From Candidatus Omnitrophota bacterium (GTDB taxonomy: Bacteria > Omnitrophota > Koll11 > Gygaellales > JAHJCI01): a stretch of DNA of 5,134 nt. The notes below the pieces were generated by a model. The model did not search any database. It worked only from the letters and a program-made list of their open reading frames with translations, and was not told the DNA's origin. Positions 1 to 4,136 of this stretch are shown piece by piece (positions within the stretch are counted from its first letter, which is position 1; each line of letters opens with the position of its first letter). The position numbers and the translations under genes were made by a program. The stretch is from positions 1-5,134 of the forward strand of contig JAUXFU010000078.1 in assembly GCA_030622705.1 (NCBI GenBank). Reading direction: 5' to 3'.

Positions 1-12
1 AAAGGGAGATTA

Positions 13-41
13 TTAAGAGGGGAAGACCGTTCCCCTCTTAA
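13..41. repeat. Perfect 12-bp inverted repeat, possible terminator of an upstream gene
   Basis: TTAAGAGGGGAA (13-24) and TTCCCCTCTTAA (30-41) are exact reverse complements around the 5-nt loop GACCG. A run of six T lies at 50-55, but 8 nt separate it from the stem, so it is not a textbook Rho-independent terminator. It could end a gene lying to the left of the window or belong to the repeat family further right. The word GAGGGGAA of its left arm recurs at 106-113 and, inverted, at 2651-2658. Confidence 0.75.
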
Positions 42-68
42 GTATAGAGTTTTTTAATAAGAAAGGAA

Positions 69-127
69 GGGGAGACAGCGAGGCCGATACTTCGGCCGAG
101 CGCCAGAGGGGAAACCATTGGTTTCCC
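69..127. repeat. Modular hairpin repeat, copy 1
   Basis: The order is GGGGAGACAGCGA (69-81), then a 16-nt centre that is itself a hairpin (GGCCGA 82-87, loop TACT, TCGGCC 92-97), then GAGCGCCAG (98-106), then a second hairpin (GGGAAACC 109-116, loop ATT, GGTTTCCC 120-127). Both conserved boxes return at 2686-2698 and 2714-2722 with nearly the same spacing and again with a hairpin directly after. The centre and the stem arms differ between copies while the hairpin after the second box stays self-complementary. This looks like a dispersed intergenic repeat family; its function is unknown. Confidence 0.7.
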
Positions 128-189
128 TATGGGGAGAGAACGTCTAACAAAATCAGCTGAACTCAAGACAAGACTAAAAGTAATATTTG

Positions 190-219
190 TTTACTTGCAA
201 CTCAGGAATAACCTATAGT
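190..219 (+). promoter_or_regulatory. Probable sigma70-type promoter of tRNA-Gly
   Basis: A -10-like TATAGT (214-219) lies 18 bp after a -35-like TTTACT (190-195; four of six match TTGACA). Transcription would then start at about 225-227, at or within two bases of the first base of the mature tRNA, G227. A 6-bp AT-rich inverted repeat (AAGTAA 178-183, TTACTT 191-196) overlaps the -35 box and might be an operator, but this is weak. The promoter would serve tRNA-Gly and probably the genes after it. Confidence 0.45.
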
Positions 220-226
220 GAGCGAC

Positions 227-297
227 GCGGGCATAGCACAGTGGTAGTGCAGTAGCCTTCCAAGCTACCTACACGGGTTCGAGCCCCGTTGCCCGCT
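227..297 (+). tRNA. tRNA-Gly (anticodon TCC)
   Basis: A complete 71-nt cloverleaf can be folded by eye. The acceptor stem GCGGGCA (227-233) pairs with TGCCCGC (290-296), with T297 as discriminator. The D stem GCAC/GTGC (236-239/247-250) has GG in its loop. The anticodon stem GTAGC/GCTAC (252-256/264-268) encloses loop CTTCCAA, giving anticodon TCC at 259-261. The variable loop is 4 nt, and the T stem ACGGG/CCCGT (273-277/285-289) carries TTCGAGC. TCC reads GGA and, by wobble, GGG glycine codons. CCA is not encoded (TTT follows), so it must be added after transcription. A promoter-like -10 box ends 7 nt upstream, and the thymidylate synthase start codon is 17 nt downstream. Confidence 0.97.
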
Positions 298-314
298 TTT
301 GTTGAAATAAAAAA

Positions 315-1094
315 ATGGCAGAGAAAGAATTCTTAGAACCGGTTTTTATCGAAGCCTTTGATTTAGATGATGCCTGGTTTCAGAGTTTGTGCGCGATTCT
401 GGATAAGGGGCATGTCTATACTATAACAAGGGGCAGTTATGAGGGGCAGAGGCGTTTGGAATTTGATTTTGTGGTTGTAAAAGTAAGAAAGCCATCGCAT
501 CAAATTATACCTGTAATTCCGGAAGGAATGAGTATTCCCGCGCCTACGGATATGGAATATATCAACGGATATTTAAGTTATCTTCTTACCGGCAGTAAGA
601 CCGATACCGAGGATTATACCTATGGAGAAAGATTAGTTGAGCCTAAGCTCAGAGTAAAGCAGAGTATCAACGGGAAAGAATTAATTAAGGAAATGCCGTT
701 AAACGTAAATCAGATAGAAGAAACTATCAAGATTTACAGAGAAAAGGGCTTTGGGACGAATCAGGCGATAATGGAGATTGGTATGCCCTCAGATATAAAA
801 TTAGTTGACCCGCCTTGCTTAAGGCTAATCGATACGCGGGTGCGCTATGGTAAATTACACTTTATTCTTTACTTTCGCTCATGGGATTTATGGGGCGGAT
901 TCCCTTCCAATCTAGGGGGGCTGCAGCTGACTAAGCAGTATATGGCCACAGAGATCGGCGTTGAAGACGGCGAGATTATCGCTGTAAGCAAGGGGTTGCA
1001 TCTTTACGAATATAGCTGGGAAGTGGCTAAAATCAGAATAAATAGACCTGATCCTTCTGCGTTGCGGGATGTAGTTGTTGTAGAGCAGAAATAA
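315..1094 (+). CDS. thyA: Thymidylate synthase, archaeal/methanogen-like branch of the ThyA family
   Basis: It converts dUMP to dTMP by reductive methylation with a methylene-folate-type cofactor, in the cytoplasm. The 259-residue protein shows the ThyA signature: the nucleophile C168 in DPPC, followed by RSWD (R188, S189, D191), N199 in GFPSNLGG and HLYEY (H229, Y231). These match E. coli ThyA C146, R166, S167, D169, N177, H207 and Y209. Asparagine at the N177 position fits dUMP rather than dCMP as substrate. R40, just before SYEGQ, is a candidate phosphate-loop arginine, and TYGERL (102-107) matches the usual YG motif. Phrases such as FRSWDLWGGFPSNLGGLQL resemble, from memory, the archaeal-type enzymes more than E. 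coli ThyA; the cofactor (folate or a methanopterin) cannot be read from the sequence. ATG 315 is the only usable early start because an in-frame TGA lies at 303-305. No Shine-Dalgarno sequence is visible. It probably shares a transcript with tRNA-Gly upstream and the PilZ gene downstream. Confidence 0.93.
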   Translation: MAEKEFLEPVFIEAFDLDDAWFQSLCAILDKGHVYTITRGSYEGQRRLEFDFVVVKVRKPSHQIIPVIPEGMSIPAPTDMEYINGYLSYLLTGSKTDTEDYTYGERLVEPKLRVKQSINGKELIKEMPLNVNQIEETIKIYREKGFGTNQAIMEIGMPSDIKLVDPPCLRLIDTRVRYGKLHFILYFRSWDLWGGFPSNLGGLQLTKQYMATEIGVEDGEIIAVSKGLHLYEYSWEVAKIRINRPDPSALRDVVVVEQK

Positions 1095-1110
1095 TATTGT
1101 TCTATTAAAT

Positions 1111-1512
1111 ATGAATGAAAAAGAGGTTTATAAAGATAGGGAGCGCCGGGAGTTCGAAAGATTGAATTATGTTGTGCCGCTTGCCTACAAGGTATGCAAA
1201 CAGGAAACAATTTCGAAGTTACTTCAGGGGTATACGTCTAACATAAGTCAGGCGGGCTTGCTCTGTAATATAAAAAATAGGGTAAATGAGGAAGATACGT
1301 TATGGCTTTCATTTGATAAAGCTATGCTGGAAGTTTGTAAAAAGTTAGAACAGAGAAGTTTTGTGTATCAAAATGGCGTTATTGGCAAAGTGATAAGGGT
1401 AGAAAGTAAAAATGACGGTACATTCAATGTGGGAATTCGATTTGTTACCCGGGAAGAGAAAAACTCAAGCAGCATATATTCCGACCTTTCCTCTTTAGAG
1501 AATAAAGAATAA
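1111..1512 (+). CDS. Small PilZ-domain protein, probable c-di-GMP effector
   Basis: This 133-residue protein is one stand-alone PilZ domain. The c-di-GMP-binding signature is present in both parts: R13xxxR17 (within RREFER) near the N-terminus and NxSxxG at N44-S46-G49. Later strands typical of the fold follow, GKVIRVE (92-98) and NVGIRFV (106-112), then a polar serine- and glutamate-rich tail. No signal peptide, membrane segment or output domain is seen, so it probably acts by binding a partner in the cytoplasm; the target is unknown. The start follows the thymidylate synthase stop by 16 nt with no Shine-Dalgarno sequence. Only four upstream codons precede a non-start stretch back to an in-frame TAG at 1081, so ATG 1111 is the reasonable start. 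The stop lies 5 nt before gpsA, which implies co-transcription. The neighbours do not reveal which process it regulates. Confidence 0.88.
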   Translation: MNEKEVYKDRERREFERLNYVVPLAYKVCKQETISKLLQGYTSNISQAGLLCNIKNRVNEEDTLWLSFDKAMLEVCKKLEQRSFVYQNGVIGKVIRVESKNDGTFNVGIRFVTREEKNSSSIYSDLSSLENKE

Positions 1513-1517
1513 AGAAA

Positions 1518-2516
1518 ATGAAAGAATTCAATATTGCTGTTTTGGGCGATGGCGGATGGGGGACCACTTTAGCGATATTGCTGCATAATAAAGGTTATTC
1601 TGTTACGCTCTGGGGCGCGTTTCCTGAATATGCAAATTATTTAAAGCAAAAAAGAATCAATAAACAATTTTTACCCGGGATAAAAATACCCCGGGCCTTA
1701 AAGATTACCGCGGATTTAAAAAGCGCGGCAGAATCCAAAGATTTGATTGTTTTGGCTATTCCCTCTCAATATATCCGCGGCGTGCTTAAACGTATTAAGA
1801 TTTATAATTTTGCCGCCAGGGTTGCGTTTTTAAGCGTAGCCAAAGGATTAGAAATTGATACTTTACTGCGGATATCCGAGATTATTCAGGCAGAGCTGGG
1901 CAAGGTAAGGTTAGCTGTGCCTTCCGGTCCGACGATTGCTCATGAGGTAGCACTTAGAATACCCGCGGCGGCAGTGGTTGCTTCGCGCAGTAAGGATTTG
2001 CGCAGGTTAATAGCTCGTTTATTCAGTACCGATAGATTCCGTATTTATACTAACGTAGATGTGGTCGGTGTAGAAATAGGGGGCAGTCTTAAGAATATTG
2101 TTGCTATTGCCTGTGGGATTTCCGATGGTTTGGGGTTTGGCGCTAATACAAAAGCAGCTTTACTTTCCCGGGGTTTAGCGGAGATTTCCCGCTTAGGAGT
2201 AAAGATGGGCGCAAAGGCTGCAACCTTTCCTGGCATAAGTGGGTTAGGGGATTTGGTTACAACCTGTATTAGCCCTTTTAGCCGTAACCGTTATCTGGGA
2301 GAACAAGTAGGAAAAGGTAAGTCTCCGCAAAAGGTTATCGCGAGGATGAAGATGGTTGTGGAGGGAGTTCCTACGGTTAAAGCTGCTTATTTGCTTGGGC
2401 TTAAGCGCAAGGTGGATATGCCGATAACCAGAGAGATTTATCTGGTTCTCTATAGAAATAAGAATCCTCGAAAGGCGGTTCAGGATTTAATGAGGCGTTC
2501 GCTAAAGGAAGAGTAG
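1518..2516 (+). CDS. gpsA: NAD(P)H-dependent glycerol-3-phosphate dehydrogenase
   Basis: It reduces dihydroxyacetone phosphate to sn-glycerol-3-phosphate, the backbone of bacterial phospholipids, in the cytoplasm. At 332 residues it has the family's usual length. The N-terminal Rossmann fold opens with VLGDGGWGTTLA (8-19); the more common form of this loop is GAGSWGTALA, so D11 and G13 are small variations. SVAKGLE (106-112) carries the conserved K109. SGPTIAHEVA (136-145) corresponds to the usual SGPSFAxEVA. The C-terminal helical domain holds GGSLKN, with catalytic K192, then SGLGDLVTTC (241-250) and SPFSRNRYLG (252-261), where R256 and N257 bind substrate in known homologues, then VEGVPTVKA (281-289). 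It begins 5 nt after the PilZ stop with only a weak purine-rich AAAGAA upstream. tRNA-Pro starts 13 nt after its stop. No frameshift or missing catalytic residue is seen. Confidence 0.96.
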   Translation: MKEFNIAVLGDGGWGTTLAILLHNKGYSVTLWGAFPEYANYLKQKRINKQFLPGIKIPRALKITADLKSAAESKDLIVLAIPSQYIRGVLKRIKIYNFAARVAFLSVAKGLEIDTLLRISEIIQAELGKVRLAVPSGPTIAHEVALRIPAAAVVASRSKDLRRLIARLFSTDRFRIYTNVDVVGVEIGGSLKNIVAIACGISDGLGFGANTKAALLSRGLAEISRLGVKMGAKAATFPGISGLGDLVTTCISPFSRNRYLGEQVGKGKSPQKVIARMKMVVEGVPTVKAAYLLGLKRKVDMPITREIYLVLYRNKNPRKAVQDLMRRSLKEE

Positions 2517-2529
2517 TTAACGAATCTGC

Positions 2530-2604
2530 CGGGGAGTGGCGCAGTTTGGCTAGCGCGTCTGAATGGGGTTCAGAAGGTCGAGGGTTCGAGTCCCTCCTCC
2601 CCGA
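2530..2604 (+). tRNA. tRNA-Pro (anticodon GGG)
   Basis: A complete 75-nt cloverleaf. The acceptor stem CGGGGAG (2530-2536) pairs with CTCCCCG (2597-2603), with A2604 as discriminator; the C1-G72 pair and A73 are typical of bacterial tRNA-Pro. The D stem is GCGC/GCGC (2539-2542/2553-2556) with GG in the loop. The anticodon stem TCTGA/TCAGA (2558-2562/2570-2574) encloses loop ATGGGGT, giving anticodon GGG at 2565-2567 followed by G37, as usual for proline. The variable loop is AGGTC, and the T stem GAGGG/CCCTC (2580-2584/2592-2596) carries TTCGAGT. It should read CCC and CCU. No CCA is encoded. No clear promoter of its own fits in the 13 nt after gpsA, so it may be processed from the gpsA transcript. 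Confidence 0.97.
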
Positions 2605-2611
2605 TAGTGTT

Positions 2612-2637
2612 ACTCGAACCCGAAAGGGGAGTTTGAG
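2612..2637 (+). repeat. tRNA-Pro trailer hairpin containing an anti-T-arm sequence
   Basis: ACTCGAACCC (2612-2621) is the exact reverse complement of GGGTTCGAGT (2582-2591) in the tRNA-Pro T-arm. The trailer also folds locally: CTCGAAC (2613-2619) pairs with GTTTGAG (2631-2637, one G-T wobble) around CC-GAAA-GG and a 3-nt bulge. GGGGAG (2626-2631) repeats the tRNA 5' acceptor strand (2531-2536) and is complementary to its 3' strand. Folding locally would keep the anti-T-arm away from the tRNA; the alternative pairing would disrupt the T-arm. Confidence 0.6.
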
Positions 2638-2685
2638 GCGAGACAAGATTTTCCCCTCAATGAATCACCCACTTTAGTACACTAC

Positions 2686-2737
2686 GGGGTGACAGCGAAC
2701 GAATGGAATGAGTGAGCGCCAGTCCCGCCAAGGCGGG
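2686..2737. repeat. Modular hairpin repeat, copy 2
   Basis: GGGGTGACAGCGA (2686-2698) matches 69-81 at 12 of 13 bases, and GAGCGCCAG (2714-2722) matches 98-106 exactly. The boxes are 15 nt apart here and 16 nt apart in copy 1. A hairpin again follows the second box at once: CCCGCC (2724-2729), AA, GGCGGG (2732-2737). Unlike copy 1, the 15-nt centre is purine-rich and not an obvious hairpin. GGGTGA at the left edge (2687-2692) pairs with TCACCC (2665-2670), which may mark an outer stem. Confidence 0.7.
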
Positions 2738-2739
2738 TC

Positions 2740-2793
2740 CGCCATAATCGTTTTAATTACAGGTGGCGAGACCTCGCCCGCTTCAAGGCGGGG
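2740..2793 (+). promoter_or_regulatory. Cluster of GC-rich palindromes upstream of hom with alternative pairings
   Basis: Three stems are visible. CGCCATAAT (2740-2748) pairs with ATTA (2756-2759) and TGGCG (2764-2768) across a CAGG bulge. GGCGAG (2765-2770) pairs with CTCGCC (2773-2778). CCCGC (2777-2781) pairs with GCGGG (2788-2792) around TTCAAG. The first and second overlap, as do the second and third, so neighbouring stems exclude each other. CCCGC at 2724-2728 and GCGGG at 2733-2737 could also pair with these segments. This resembles an attenuator in layout, but no T-run follows, and it may simply be repeat-derived DNA. Confidence 0.35.
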
Positions 2794-2824
2794 ATGGAGG
2801 AGGAGTAAGGTAAAAAAGCAATAG

Positions 2825-2830
2825 AAAGGA
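2825..2830 (+). promoter_or_regulatory. Ribosome binding site of hom
   Basis: AAAGGA lies 10 nt before the ATG at 2841. It is the clearest Shine-Dalgarno-like sequence in the window and supports that start codon; the other four protein genes have weak sites or none. Confidence 0.7.
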
Positions 2831-2840
2831 TAATAATAAG

Positions 2841-4136
2841 ATGAAAAAAGTTTACCTTGGGCTTTTGGGTTTTGGCAATGTAGGTTCGGGGGTAGTAAAG
2901 ATATTAAAAACGAGAAAATCTTTATTAAGGAATAAACTTGGCTGTGATTTAGTTATAAAGAGGGTTTGTGATAAGGATCTAACATCAAAAAGAGATGTTT
3001 CTCTGCGCCGGGATATACTTACCTCTGAGGTAAATCAGATATTAAATGATCCCGCAATTGATATTGTGATTGAGTTGATCGGTGGTGTTAATTTTGCCAG
3101 GGAGTTTGTTGTACAGGCACTTAATAAGGGTAAATACGTAGTCACAGCCAACAAGGCTCTTTTGGCTGAGCAGGGAAAGGAAATATTTAATCTAGCCAAA
3201 GAGCGCGGTAAAGCTGTTTATTTTGAGGCTTCGGTAGGGGCTGGTATACCGATAATTAAGTCATTAAAAGAGGGTTTAGCCGCAGATAGATTCAAGCGTA
3301 TTCTTGGTATTCTTAATGGAACATCAAACTTTATCCTGTCGGCGATGTCGCAACGGCAGATGGATTTTTCTCAGGCTCTTTCTCAGGCGCAAAAATTTGG
3401 CTTTGCCGAAAGTGACGCGAGCCTGGATATTCAGGGTATTGATTCTTTGCATAAGTTGATTATTCTTGTTTATCTTTGTTTTGGAAGATTAGTAAATCCG
3501 AATGAGATATTCGTTGATGGGATTCAGCATATATCCTTATTTGATGTTGCTTACGCGAAGGAATTGGGTTACGAGATAAAGCTGTTGGCTATTGCGCAGA
3601 GGCAGGAAGATGAATTAGAGCTTCGGGTGCACCCGACATTAATTCCCGTCGGACATCTTTTGGCAAAGGTTAGCGGAATCAATAATGCGATTTATGTATC
3701 TGCTGATTTAGCCGGGGATTTGCTTTTCTTCGGCCCCGGCGCGGGTAAGACGGCAGCGGCTTCTGCGGTAGTTTCGGATTTGGAGGATGCTGTGTTAGAT
3801 TTGCAGGCCGGGCTTTTCGGGAGGAAATTTTTCCCTGCCGAAGATACAACAATAAAGAGATTGCGGCAAATCGTCCAAACCTGCAGCCGTTATTATATCC
3901 GTTTTATGGTTGTAGACAGGCCAGGGGTATTATCGGCGATCTCAGGCATATTGGCTAAATTTGATATCAGTATTGCCTCTGTAACGCAAAAGGAGAGAAA
4001 AAGAACAAGGGTTGTTCCTATTATAATGATTGTTCATGAAGTCATAGATAAGAATTTACGTCTGGCACTGAAAAAGATCAAGAAATTAAACATAGTCAAG
4101 GAATCGCCTGTAGCAATAAAGATAGAACAGATATGA
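2841..4136 (+). CDS. hom: Homoserine dehydrogenase with C-terminal ACT domain
   Basis: It reduces aspartate-4-semialdehyde to homoserine with NAD(P)H, at the branch leading to threonine and methionine. The 431 residues match the usual monofunctional bacterial enzyme (about 430). The N-terminal Rossmann fold begins LLGFGNVGSG (8-17). TANKALLAEQG (102-112) carries the conserved lysine K105, and ASVGAGIPII (130-139) and GILNGTSNFIL (156-166) are family blocks. The catalytic segment AESDASLDIQGIDSLHK (189-205) keeps E190, D196, D201 and K205; the commoner wording is AEADPTLDVEGxDAAHK, a modest divergence. GPGAGKTAAASAVVSDL (298-314) precedes an ACT domain from about 352 to 430 (VVDRPGVLSAISGIL), which usually mediates feedback inhibition by threonine. 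No aspartokinase domain is fused. The start is supported by AAAGGA upstream. The stop TGA overlaps the thrC start as ATGA, so the two are translationally coupled. Confidence 0.96.
   Translation: MKKVYLGLLGFGNVGSGVVKILKTRKSLLRNKLGCDLVIKRVCDKDLTSKRDVSLRRDILTSEVNQILNDPAIDIVIELIGGVNFAREFVVQALNKGKYVVTANKALLAEQGKEIFNLAKERGKAVYFEASVGAGIPIIKSLKEGLAADRFKRILGILNGTSNFILSAMSQRQMDFSQALSQAQKFGFAESDASLDIQGIDSLHKLIILVYLCFGRLVNPNEIFVDGIQHISLFDVAYAKELGYEIKLLAIAQRQEDELELRVHPTLIPVGHLLAKVSGINNAIYVSADLAGDLLFFGPGAGKTAAASAVVSDLEDAVLDLQAGLFGRKFFPAEDTTIKRLRQIVQTCSRYYIRFMVVDRPGVLSAISGILAKFDISIASVTQKERKRTRVVPIIMIVHEVIDKNLRLALKKIKKLNIVKESPVAIKIEQI

Larger units (their letters stand above)
1..226. other. Intergenic region upstream of tRNA-Gly; no convincing gene
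   Basis: No protein-coding gene is supported here. One frame on the + strand is open from 48 to 218 (ATG at 129), but it runs through repeat hairpins and the peptide looks like nothing recognisable. Another frame is open from position 1 to a TAA at 55-57, so the tail of an upstream gene cannot be excluded. What the stretch does hold is a 12-bp inverted repeat (13-41), a modular repeat with two hairpins (69-127), an AT-rich segment from about 165 to 213, and a promoter-like sequence against the tRNA. Confidence 0.7.
2605..2840. other. Structure-rich intergenic region between tRNA-Pro and hom
   Basis: This 236-nt stretch has no recognisable gene. It is packed with inverted repeats: a trailer hairpin containing an inverted copy of the tRNA T-arm (2612-2637), a TCACCC/GGGTGA pair (2665-2670/2687-2692), a second modular repeat copy (2686-2737), and GC-rich palindromes (2740-2793). 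After these comes an orphan purine tract GGAGGAGGAG (2796-2805), then the hom ribosome binding site. A 38-codon ORF (2708-2824) crosses the palindromes. I found no convincing promoter for hom and no stem followed directly by a T-run. Confidence 0.7.

Noticed and set aside
129..218. 29-codon ORF from ATG 129, in a frame open from position 48
   Set aside because: Its upstream part reads through repeat hairpins, its end lies inside the tRNA promoter, it has no clear ribosome binding site, and the peptide is not recognisable.
1004..1210. 68-codon open frame on the - strand
   Set aside because: It overlaps the well-supported thyA end and PilZ start on the + strand and has no recognisable domain.
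2045..2236. 63-codon open frame on the - strand
   Set aside because: It lies wholly inside conserved gpsA coding sequence and its proline/alanine-rich peptide is typical of a shadow frame.
2530..2604. tRNA-Pro as an integration site for a mobile element
   Set aside because: No integrase gene and no direct repeat of the tRNA 3' end is present in the window; the only copy is inverted and short.
2401..2646. 81-codon open frame on the - strand
   Set aside because: It is the antisense of tRNA-Pro and the gpsA end; the SNPRPSEP-like peptide is a well-known false translation across tRNA genes.
2743..2748. CATAAT as a -10 box for hom
   Set aside because: No -35-like hexamer lies at 16-18 bp; that position falls in the CCCGCC hairpin.
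2796..2805. Strong Shine-Dalgarno-like GGAGGAGGAG, also complementary over 8 nt to the tRNA-Pro 3' side (2593-2600)
   Set aside because: No start codon lies at a usable distance, hom has a better-placed site at 2825-2830, and purine/pyrimidine tracts of this length match easily by chance.
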